Assembly: GCF_907165205.1 (NCBI RefSeq) | Contig: NC_058195.1 | Span: forward strand, 17,918,001-17,982,000 | Length of the DNA stretch: 64,000 nt | Source: Coccinella septempunctata | Taxonomy: Eukaryota > Arthropoda > Insecta > Coleoptera > Coccinellidae | Direction: 5' to 3' | Shown: positions 33,528 through 44,653 of the stretch, in pieces | Layout: each line of letters starts with the position of its first letter | How positions within the stretch are numbered: position 1 is the first letter of the stretch | Notes under the pieces: model-generated | Database searches by the model: none | Seen by the model: the letters and a program-made list of their open reading frames with translations, nothing else | Told to the model about the DNA's origin: nothing | Program-made: the position numbers and the translations under genes

Positions 33528-35075
33528 TTATATAGGTTACGTAAGATGTAGGAAATTTTTGAACATATCAGGGATATCTTGAAACGAAACATTTTTTTCA
33601 TTTTTTGCAGTAAATAGTCTAAGGTTTGATGTTATATTCAGGAGTTTTTTTTTAATCCTAGTAAAATCATTTCAAAAACAATGGAAACTTTCGAGAGACA
33701 AAGAAAAATTAGTGAAAAAAAAGTGCTTTCTCCATGTCAGTCATAAAAAACTTCAGTGTGGTTTTCCAATGAGGGTATTCATATCATGATGTCATACATG
33801 GCAGTTTATTTTGCCATGTAAGAATATAAAAATTCCTATATATTTAAATCGAACCTTACGATCTCTCTATCATGTATTTATTTATTTACATAAGATCAAT
33901 CGACAGAAAAAAGATAATGGTATGCAGTATCAGCTTGTGGAAAGTGTTTCCACTTTTTTTTGTGATTGCGCAGCTTGTATGAGAGTAATGAATTTAGTAC
34001 AAATAATTTATAGGTTGTTGATTTTTGTAGAAATGATTATCTTGGAGTAGAGTATACTTAATGAAAGTAAACTAATGTTTATTTTTCATATTCCGTAGTA
34101 TACGGAACTTTTTTTTAGTATATTTTCGAATTTTATTTCATTAAAGGATTATATTCATCTGTTCATTTGTAATTTTATTTCGTATTTAACACTTATTTAT
34201 TTTAGTTCTAGTTTTCATTATGTATATTTAGGCATCAATCAATATCCTATTGTATATTTTCCTCCTTTTGAGGTAGCATTTGTATAATCGGTGCTATATT
34301 CGTATATGGTCAATGTCAATGTACTTATGTAACAATCTGAGCCAATATACTGATTTTCGACAATAACAATTATATTTGAATAGACAATATATTGTGAATA
34401 GATTTGAATAATTTTATATTTTTTAGTGATTAAATTATTAATCAAAACAGTATTTTTCTTATTCAAAATCAATTAGAAACTCACATTTTTATATATTTTT
34501 CCTCTTTTTCTTTTCAATAACATGTCTATGTCTATGTACAAAATTGTACTCACCAAAATTAATCGATATTGTTGCGAATTTTATTGTTTTGGAGATAGGT
34601 ATTGGCAACAAAAAGTAAAAGAGTCTTCAAGTAAAAATTCTATTAGACCACAAATACAATTTAGTTTCATATAAAAAATTCTTGTTCAGACTGAAACTCG
34701 ACTTTTCCTGGCAAATAATATTGAGTCAACGTAACCAGAAAAAGACAAATTTATCCTTTACCTTAAACCTAAGAATATAATCAATCTCCAAGTTTCTAAA
34801 TATACAACTAGTCAATCTTTATATACAAAAAGAACGTTGGCAATTCAGATTAGAATTAACTATTCGAAAAGCAAAAATCGTCTATTTCCATTACATCACT
34901 ATGGCAGTTCTTCCTGTTTCTAAGTTTCCGTAGCAGCACAACTTAAGAATAAAGAGATCCTCTATATCAAAATCAGCCTTTGTTTTAAAGAATGAATTGA
35001 TATTTACCTTGTCGAAATTAATGAAATATTTGATTCCGAGATATTCAGGCCTACATCAAATATCTACATACATGA
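33528..35075. other. Intergenic between two convergent genes
   Basis: Very AT-rich 3' flanks of UBIAD1 and Ube4B. The small open frames do not look coding. Nothing else recognised. Confidence 0.5.
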
Positions 35076-35081
35076 TTTATT
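35076..35081 (-). terminator. Candidate polyadenylation signal of Ube4B
   Basis: AATAAA on the minus strand, 45 nt after the stop codon. Confidence 0.5.
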
Positions 35082-35125
35082 CGCATATAAAAATAATTAC
35101 AATTCAGATATAACTTAAAGAATTA

Positions 35126-38100
35126 TTAGTTTGAAGACGATCTGGCTTTTTTGGATCTCCAGTTCGTGATCCTTTCTTTCAGGTCCAGAGCTGGAAAAAA
35201 TAACCAAATGACAGCTGAGGTTTAGTCACGAAAGATGTCAGAATCAAAGTTTTACCCCCGGTTTCATAAAGCTCGATCGGGGAATCAACGCTTGATTGAC
35301 AGATAAACGTCAATTTGTTTTCAATCAATAATTCAGCCATAAGAATTCGGAATTCAATTCTCGAATCAAATTATGATCTATATACATCTAATCAATGATT
35401 CTAAATTGCTTCTTGTTCAATATATGTAGGAATGAAAAAGTTTTAGTGATTTCGTTTTTGAAATCCAGTGACTGTCAAATCGTTGATCGGGCAGTAAGAG
35501 TTTTATGAAACCCGCTGTAAGTCTATTAATGACAGTTGTCAAAATCGAAATATAGGTCAACTTACCAGGGACTAACATCTCTTCAGTTAGAGGTTGCCTA
35601 TTGAAAGGATCCGTATTGCTGTTCAACAGGTGTCTCATGATTACCGCCCTATCCATAACTTGCCCGCTCGGCAAACGAACAGGATCAGTCATCAGGGTGT
35701 CCATAAGAGGATCTTTGAATTCTTCCGGGGCGTCCGACATCCAATCATCCGTTTTCTGATTGTTCACCCAGGCTTTATGAGCTTTCTCCGCCAAAGCTTG
35801 AAACTGTTCTATTTCCGTTGTCGACTTGATTCCTATCCTCTGCAGCCTTACTACAGCGTCATCGAAAAGCTCTTTTCTGAACGATCTCTGTTGATGACGA
35901 GATTCTTCAATTTTAAACCAACTCTATTTTAGGTTATACTCACTTCATCACCGGCAAGGGCTGATGCAAATTTATCACAGTCTAGATGGAGGTAGATGTC
36001 AACTAGTTGACTCAGCAGTCTTCTCGGTTCCCAACCGTACTTTTCGGGATTCTTAACCTTTAAATTTTTACATTTTGGACCGCACAACTGTTGCAGGTTG
36101 AAGTTGAGCATGGAGGCCAACCTGAAAATCCATATAATGAAGATAGTCGCGAAATAAATAAGTTATTTGAAAGTTGACGTTCCAACACAAAGCGTCAACT
36201 GTCAAATTTCCACGGCCTAATCGGCCAACCAACCTGTCAACCAGTTCAGGACGGAGAAAAGGTTCCTTGATATCGATGGTGAGGTAATGGAACATGTCGA
36301 CAGTTTCCCTGCCCAACGTTAGGTAAGATCTGCACTGTCGTTCGTCCGCTGCAAGTTGCCTGGTCCGGCTCTGTTGTTGTTCCGAGGTCAATTTCGACCA
36401 TCTGGCTTCATCGTTCATCAGTTCCTGTATCTTATGTACACGTTTCAGGCTCTCCAGTGATTCATCCAACAGAAATGTGGTATCGTTCATCAGCATGTTC
36501 ACAAATCGTACAAACTGTTTGCCGTTTCTCGATTCGTTTACTAGGGCTTGACGGTGTACTGGCGAGTCCCACATACCTGTAGAAAATTTCGCTAAATGAC
36601 GTTATGCTTTCGTTATATGGTATACAGAGCAAGAAATCAAGAATTCCTCATTGAATCGAAAATAATGCGATAGATCACAGCTAATCTTTTGAGATGTCAC
36701 ATAATTGAAAGTTTGAACTGACAAAATCAGTTTTAACTATTATGCATCAAATCGACCAATTTAACAGATTTAACCTCACCTTTGATGATCAAGCTGATGT
36801 GATACCTGATCGAGAATTTGTCATAAAACTCGGAACTTGAACCGGTGGTTTCGACGTCAGTGTAAAATTTCATGAGTGCACTGGGGAGCGTGTCCTGCGA
36901 CAGGGGATGGTGCATCAGTCGCGAATGCAAGTTTTCGCAACGCGGATGTATGGAGGGGCTGATTACGAAGACAACCTCGACGATCTTAGCCACCAGATAG
37001 GGGTTCTTGATCATGGAAGACTTGCAGATGCACACGAGCAGCCAGGTGATCATCGTGTTCTCCATGTTGTCGGCTACCACTGACGGCATTGACCTACGCG
37101 AAAGATGGAGAAAAATAACCTCGAATACTCATTCAACTGACTACTTGTCCCACTTGTACTCCTAATAAAATATCCAGCTACCAATTTACACCTGAAATCG
37201 ATCACTTACTGTAAGGTGAACAAGAGAAACTCTGCAATATCTTCAATGTACCACTCGGGTAGAGCTGAAAACACAGCACTGCTCTCAGCATCATCCTTGT
37301 TCATCAACATCAGAAGATATTCAGCCACAGAAGTGTAGAAAATCAATGTTCTCCTCATTAAACCTTTATCTAGGAGTCCAGCATCAGCACACAGCTTAGA
37401 ACTGAAAGAATATAATCGTCCAATAAAAGAACCCAAAAATAGAAGCAATATGAGAAAGTTGACATGAACAACTGATCTAACATAAACAGTAAAAAATTTT
37501 GTCAATTTCTTGACTATAACCCAATAACGTCAACTCATCAGTTTTGACAGATTGATTATAATATAATTTTTTTTTTATTTCACACGTTTGTGGCTATCCA
37601 TGATCAGCTCGGGTGTTTCCACCAAGTGCAGAAAGGGAAAAAAATTTGTCTGAAGGCCTTAGTAGCCGTGGCCATACTAAAAGGAAAAATAGAAGAACCC
37701 AAAAACGTCAACTTATCAGTTTTGACAGATTGATAACCTAAAAATGTGTTGTCAAGTGCATGACATTCTGATGAACTGATGCGATGTATCATCTACCGAA
37801 CATTTATTACTCACTTATTCATCTTTTTCAGTTCCAACTTCCACCTCTTTATTAGTATCTTGTTGTGGTGAGCTTGGGGTGTATTCTTCCATTGCGCTTC
37901 AGTCGCTACCTTTTCGTCAACTAGTTTCTGCAACTCTCTGATTGACTTCAAGAGTCTCTGGTACTTCTGGAGGGCCGGCAGCAAAGACAAATGATGGCAG
38001 TGTAAGGTGAGGAACCAACAGATTGTCGAGAAGTTCGGCGGTTGGAACTTTATCGAGTCCTCTGTGAAACAACACACGAAATTATCGATCGCTTTAGGAA

Positions 38101-41100
38101 AGTGCTCATGTTAACTCACTTGAGCTTTCCAACCAATTATCTACTTCCTGAGAGGTGAACTTAATCCTGGTCTCGTTCTTGATGTTGACCATGGTCTCCG
38201 GATGGAAGGGATATAAGGGATCTATCTTGTCTAGCTTGATCTTGACCGACAGCATCTGAAGTATGGTTTGTAGGTTCACCATGAACCCGTCCCCTGCCAG
38301 AGCTCCCTCATTGGCCTGCATCTGAGATCGTTTTTCGTTGCACTTCAGTACGAAAGCGATGTAGTTCAATGTAGGATCCCTGCTTTCCATGTTGGCCAAT
38401 AGGCAGTGAAAAATCCGGTATAAACTTGTTCTCGTGTTCTCCAATTCGAGCTGAATCGAAAAATACTCAAAGGTTACAGTTTGATACGAAAACGACTGGA
38501 GAAGTTTATTGGTTATTTCTTAATCTATAGTCTATTCACTCAATATAAAAGCAGTAGGTTGGCCATGGAATAATTTTCTCAATTTTTATAACTAGAACTC
38601 AACCGACTTTAAGGCTTGGTTGTACATTGTACAGGGTGGGGAAAATTGGTGATACCTGAACTACAACTTTTTAACCCAACGAGATAGAGCATTAGAGGAA
38701 AATGAATGAAACAATATGTTCGTCCTTTTTCGAGAAACTTATAAGGCCATAAACTGCATTTCACTATCTTCTTTTATTTTAGAGTTATAGGCCAGAATTG
38801 AAATTTGGACGATTTCAACTTTGGTCATTATCTCCATTTCTGTTTGTGCTAGGATGTAGACATAAAAATATTATGGAGACACTTTTTTTATAGAAATCCA
38901 GTGGCGTAGTATGATTTTTTCCAATAGGTTTATTTGCTGAGTTAAAACTTGCGTTTGTGTTTTTCATATGAAAACAGTAGTTTAAAATGACTTAGAAAAA
39001 ATCACCTTTTTTTTCCGTTTCAGAAATATATCATACATCGCCCTCAGACTTTCTAAGTCATTTTAAACTACTGTTTTCATAAGAAAAAACACAACTTTAT
39101 GTTATAGCTGAGCCTGTTGGAAAAAATCATAGTACCTACGCCGCTGGAGTGCTATCAAAAAAGTGTCTGTATAAAGCTTTCATTTCAACATCCTAGCTCA
39201 AACAGAAACGGAGATATTGAACTCCGTTTTTAAATTTGGCCTATAACTCGAAAACAAAAGATAAGAGAAATACAGTAGATGGCATTATTAGTTACTCGAA
39301 AAATGACGACCATAATGTGCCATACATTTTCCTCTATCTTGTTGGGTGGAAAATGTTCAGGTATCACCAATTTTGTCCACCCTGTACAGTCCAAATTCGA
39401 GCCGAGTTCAACATTAAACCTAGTTCAAGCAGTCAAAATTGTACGGAATTGTAAGAGTTCAACTGGGTTCAAACTAAACTCAACACAAACTGTACAACTG
39501 GCCCTAAATGTCTCCAGAAGAAAAAATCTGAAGGTGACAGGTCTAGGGAGCGTGGTAGCCATTCAATCGGTTCTCTTCTGCCTATCCATTTCTCTTGGAA
39601 ATAATCTGTGAGCCATTGCCTCACCAAATTTAAAATCATATCTCTATCCTTATGCTTTCACAAGACCTCATTCACTTTCCTCTAGATGGAGCTGAATCTC
39701 ATTACTTTCATCCAGTGAGACTGAGAGAATGGCTCACAGATCATTTCCAAGAGAAATTAATTGGTAGAAGAGTGTCAGTTGAATGGCCACCACGCTCCCC
39801 AGACTCGACACCTTCAGATTTTTTCTTCTGGGGAAATTTAAAGCCGGTTGTGTCAAATTGTCACACTGTTCATTCAAACACCGAGTTCTTGTACTTTCTA
39901 TGCAAATAATTACATAAGGAATCATTCAATCAGTTTATTATGTTTTCCACATCTTTATTTATTTTCCGAAATAAATTCACATATTGTGAGGAATACGTAA
40001 TTACTAAGACCTTTAAGTAAAAACCGACAATATAGTGTTGATTTAAAACCAAAAAATAGTTTGACAAGCGTCATAACCTGCCATTTTCGTACTATAATGT
40101 AGAATGTGTCAAATTTTCAAGAACAACCGACTGCTTTCATAAAAGTAGATGGCGTCTAGTTACCTGTAGCGTCTGGTTGACGGATTTGTCCGTTTGCGAA
40201 TTCCCGGAGAAAAACTTCTCGGCTATCAATGGCTCATCTTCGTCAAATACCGAAACCGACAAGAATGGAGCTAAGAACGAAGTGCAACTAATTTCTCTGC
40301 CGGGTATCGGTGTGCATATGTCCGGCATGAACTGGGGCTGCTTCGTTATGAAACTGCAGAAGGGCCTATTGGTGAATCTGAGCTCCGCCAGTTCCAGCAG
40401 CGTCTGTATTGGTCCGCGATGCTTATCGTCCACCATGCTGGCGTCTTGCATTACTTCAAACAAACCTAGGGACCAGCCACAAATACAATTCCCGCACTAC
40501 CAAACATTTCAACACTAACCTTGAAGTATCGGTCCGAATATCACAGACATCATATTTTCATCTGTATGGATGCTTGCCACCAATTCCGAAAGAAAACCGC
40601 GGGGCAACGTTTGATCCATCAGAGACTTGAATAACGGCGATTTGACGCCATGCGTTGATTTTTCTTCAATCGGAATGATGATACCCTGGAAATAACGATT
40701 AGAACAAAATATCTAAGAAAATAATAAACGAATGCCCACCTGCAGCAACAAACTAGCGTATTGAACCAATTGTGCTCTAAGTTCAGCCAAAACTGCGTTC
40801 AGAGGAGGAATACTGGATTTTCTCGGGTGATTTCTCTCTTCGATGCCGACCCTCGAATAAGAGTCCAACAGAAAATTGAGTGCCTTGCCTGTGCGGGTAC
40901 CATCGTTGCAATAGCTGCCTTGAAGGGGCGTCACCGCGATGGGGCAACTGCTTACAGGGCTTGGAGAAGGACTGGAACAACAACTTCATTATAAAACCTA
41001 ACTTAACAATTGAATCAATAGACGCAGCAAGAAGTCGAACTTCAATCGTACCTCAAGTTCAAAGTGGGACTAGCAGAGAAAGACTTCATACTGCCGCATT

Positions 41101-43661
41101 CACCGTTATCAGCGTTAAATTCCATCATGACTTCTTGAAAGGGGTCTTCCCCCTCCCTGATCCTGACTAACACCTCCATGATGGAACTGGAGATCAGTTC
41201 AGGCACTCGGGGGTTCTGCGACTGCGCTAACATTTCCGCCGTCTGCGGCAGATACAGTCGTGATTTCACCTCTTGCCTGTAGGTGGCGCCCAGTATCCTT
41301 GCCACGGTGTTGTGGAGCTGTTCGTCCGTCATCTCCAGCGAACCCGCTCGCTTCCTTTCCCTTTTGACATCTCCTTCATCGACCTAGAAATTAAGAACAA
41401 ACGTCCAAACAAACCAAAACACGACACGAACTATACAGTAAGACACCGAACACAACCTAAAAAATGACGCCTAACCTAAAATCAAACTTGAGGACCAACC
41501 TATTCTGCAACAAAACACCTAACGTTCAAAATGACATCTAACCTAATCTACAAAATGAGGCCTAACATGGCCTACAAATTAACGACCTAAGCTAATCTAC
41601 ATAATGACACCTAACCTTACCTACAAAATATAGTTTATCTAAACTACTAGGAAATCTAACCAACATAACAATTTGACATCCACCCTACAAAATCACACCA
41701 TCACATGACACCCAACCTGCAATAGGGTACTCTAGTACCGATTTGTCAAAATCAGCTGACCGTTCGTTGCCGTGGGGCACACAAGCTTTTCCCTCCCTTT
41801 TTCCCATGCGGTGACTTTGAGTGGTGTTTTAGTGTGTTTTCAGCAGGTTTTGGAGAAATTTTTGTTTCTGACTTAAGATTAGCTGTGAAATTTATCAAAA
41901 ACTTTAACACACACCGGTTCGATAAAATGCTTTGCATGCCCCACAGCAACGAACAGTCAGCTGATTTTGATAAATCGTTGTAGTACCCAATGACGCCTAT
42001 CCTAACCTACAAAATAACTAACCTGAAACATAAGACCTAGCGTAACCTACAACAGGACGCCTTACCTAACCTAGAGCATGAGATATGATTGGAGATCAGA
42101 TCATCGTACTACTCACTTCCATGTTTTCGAATCCAGAATCGATGTCTGTATTAGCTCCCCCTATTTTATCGCTGGAACCGATACACTCGTCGACTTCCAT
42201 GTGGGTGGAGCTGGTATCAGAGTCGCTCCTTTGAGGTGGAGGTCTAGATCTCTGCCTAGTAGTGCAAGGAACGTCTATGGGTTTGCTTGGAATTTGAAAT
42301 ACCCCATCGCTTGTTCGCATTCCTTCACTGTTTGACGAGTTTTCTTCGTTCGTCTTTTCTTCCACAGCATGAATATCTGGTAGTTCAAGCATTATAAGAT
42401 AATAAAGCATAAGGAAAACATTCATTTTTCAATATAGGTATGTTGATTAGAACAATATATGTACATAATATTTATGTGCAACTTTGGTATCTCTCATTCA
42501 TGTCATGTTTTCAATTTCCATGAAACTACAATAATACTTACCTAGATTATGAGGAATAAAACAAAAATACATGAAAAGGGTTCTTTATCCAGAAAAAAAT
42601 CTCTAGATGTTGTAGACATATTGTCTGTCTAGTAGACAATGAAAAATATCCATATGAAAACCTAATATCTTACAACATAGATGATTGATTGCAGTCTTGC
42701 TAATTAAGTTTCTAACAGAGTGAAACCTAATTTCCATAAACAATTTGCAGCAAAATAATTTCACTAGGAAGAGTTAGACCAAAACCACTAGCATTCAGCA
42801 AATCTGTTACAGTTCACATAATATAAATGACACAGCAATCTTCAATTTATACAAATGAAAAATACTGAAGTATGATCAGAATTGAATAACTTTGGTGTTG
42901 GCATAAATGAATTTCATCATTGATCTCAGTGAAGCTTTTACTTACCATCAGTAGGTTTTGGCTCATCGAAGGGCTCTACACTAAGGGCTCGTTGTGAGTT
43001 TATTGGGGATTGAGAAATAGGTGTTGACTGAGGTGAGGGTGAAGTAGGACATGCCCTTTCCAAAGCAGCTAATCTTGCTATTCGTCTTCTGCGTATCTGA
43101 GACAGAAAAAGTGTAAGTCAGTTGACAGAAGACTAATTTTTTCAACACGTACCCAGTTGAAAGTCATACTTTCAGTGAGAATGAATCACAACTATCTAAT
43201 TATCAAGAAAGTGTCTGGTAACGGAGTGACGGTGGATAAAAAACATCTAGTAGTGAGAACGCCGGAAATAAACAGTTATTTCCATCGTGAGAAAAGGATC
43301 CTTTGTTTACTCTAAATTTGGAAGAAACTGTATCGAATTCCGGTAAAACAAAGACCCACTTTACGACAATAATTCATAAATTACAAGGTTGAAAAAAAGG
43401 ATGAAATAACATTGCCTTATAGCCTTAGTCTACATTTTCACTGAACAATATTGATGTTCTATTGCACCCTTTATTACCAACATATGAATTATTTTGCGAA
43501 CTCACGAAGAAAAACAGTTTTTGTCGTTTATACAAACTATGAATAATAGTTTTCATACAGCTTCAATGCCAAAAAACATTTAAACATGAAGAACCAACAT
43601 TAGCTAAATCAGCTGAAGTGTGAACAAGAAAACTTACCTCTTCTTGGCTCAATTCACTCAT
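35126..43661 (-). CDS. Ube4B: Ubiquitin conjugation factor E4 B (UFD2 type, U-box)
   Basis: U-box E3/E4 ligase that extends ubiquitin chains on substrates handled by p97/VCP. Fifteen exons (43661-43638, 43096-42946, 42376-42117, 41383-41052, 40971-40740, 40685-40520, 40465-40164, 38450-38120, 38061-37815, 37401-37210, 37093-36780, 36576-36234, 36121-35944, 35887-35566, 35190-35126) join in phase to 1152 residues. The N-terminus [20 protein letters not shown] is typical of animal UBE4B. A Ser/Pro-rich linker follows, then the helical UFD2 core (e.g. [27 protein letters not shown]), and the C-terminal U-box with [19 protein letters not shown] and [13 protein letters not shown]. The 24-nt first exon carries the ATG. 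Intron 7 (1.7 kb) is large because it hosts a fold-back element and transposase fragments. Confidence 0.96.
38629..39388. mobile_element. Fold-back element in Ube4B intron 7
   Basis: Ends TACAGGGTGGGGAAAATTGG and its complement, arms of about 370 bp facing each other around 39010. Same termini as the elements in and near Dorsal, and a shared interior motif (AGTTATAGGCCAGAATTGAA versus TTCGAGTTATAAGCAAAAAT). Confidence 0.8.
39490..39611 (-). pseudogene. Transposase fragment (IS630/Tc1-mariner type), reversed copy
   Basis: Minus-strand peptide includes [18 protein letters not shown] and LSPSDFFFW, matching the DDE region found at 39660-39845 on the plus strand. Only about 40 codons remain. Confidence 0.5.
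39660..39845 (+). pseudogene. Transposase fragment (IS630/Tc1-mariner type)
   Basis: Peptide [20 protein letters not shown].. followed by [20 protein letters not shown] and FFFWGNLK. The W-PPRSPD-x-TP-x-DFF-W-G-LK signature is the second catalytic-Asp and third catalytic-acid region of IS630-type transposases common in insects. The fragment is cut at both sides and stands head-to-head with the reversed copy at 39490-39611. Confidence 0.65.
41279..41294 (+). promoter_or_regulatory. CTCF-like motif inside Ube4B coding exon 4
   Basis: GTAGGTGGCGCCCAG resembles the insect CTCF core (AGGTGGCGCC). It lies in protein-coding sequence, so chance is a real possibility. Confidence 0.15.
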
Positions 43662-44343
43662 ATTTCTAGATCGAAGACACTTTAAAACTCACACTTTCAT
43701 GTAAATCAAACAAGATTATTTCTCAAACGTTTTTCTTCAACCCGTACGAACTTTTGGCTTTGTAGGCAGTACGTCAAGAAGGTTGATAAGTTGATTGTTC
43801 GAACGTCAGTCACCTCCAAACAGCTGAGATGGAGCACAAACTACAAAGCAAGTGGATGATTCTGCTAAAATTTCAAGAACTTTTGCGCGTCTTATTATGA
43901 TGAAGTCAAATTTGATTTGATAGGTCTGAACCCTACGATACTTTTGAGCACATCGTTCCGAACAAAACAAATCTAAAATTCTAAAAACAAATCCAGTTTT
44001 CCTGTAGGCGATTCAAGTTCAATACTAAGCCACCTGGTGACGAAACTCACAAACGCGATACGTAGGTTAGATATGTTGTGTTGCTAGCATTCACTCACGA
44101 ACAACCGCTAATAAAAACAAGAAGATAAAGCAAGATTTATATATCTTCTTGAATGAAAATAAATGTACGAACTCAAAGCATCTACCTAACCTTCTAATGA
44201 CGTTTTTAAATTTCATCAATAGATGTGGATTGGATTCTTATTGAATATTTTCGTTAAACAAACATGTCTAGGTACAAAAATCAGACACCAGGTGGCGTAC
44301 AACTATTTGAAATTGTTTCATGGTTCGAAGAGGAATTAAGATT
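43662..44343. other. Upstream region of Ube4B
   Basis: Should contain the Ube4B promoter. A CTCF-like motif, CACCAGGTGGCGT, lies at 44286-44298, and a single MITE-type end (CCACCTGGTGACGAAACTCA) at 44031. No gene seen. Confidence 0.4.
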
Positions 44344-44396
44344 GTCTATGGCGTAGACCTACTGATACATGTGTCCATTAGGTCTACGCCATAGAC
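44344..44396. repeat. Perfect 17-bp inverted repeat
   Basis: GTCTATGGCGTAGACCT (44344-44360) pairs exactly with AGGTCTACGCCATAGAC (44380-44396) over a 19-nt loop. Confidence 0.9.
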
Positions 44397-44591
44397 TTAA
44401 GACTTAACCACATTGAACCCATAGAGTTCCCATAGAGTTCAATGCTTAACCAAAGTTATTAATCTTTGACTTAACCTAATGGATTGATGGCCTTCGCGTG
44501 ACTTTCGCGTTCACGGGATTGATTCAATCTATGGAGTAAATCATAATTCAATCCGATAGAGAGGGAAAGTAAAACGGATGTAGGAACTCGT

Positions 44592-44625
44592 CATAGACTA
44601 ATAAAGACTCCTTTATTAGTCTATG
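44592..44625. repeat. Perfect 15-bp hairpin
   Basis: CATAGACTAATAAAG, loop ACTC, CTTTATTAGTCTATG. It shares the CATAGAC/GTCTATG motif with the hairpin 200 bp upstream; a third inverted repeat (GTAGATAGAG..CTCTATCTAC) follows at 44632-44653. Confidence 0.9.
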
Positions 44626-44653
44626 GAACCCGTAGATAGAGGTCTCTATCTAC

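Noticed and set aside
33811..34050. 79-codon frame downstream of UBIAD1
   Set aside because: Lies in the AT-rich 3' flank with no similarity or signals.
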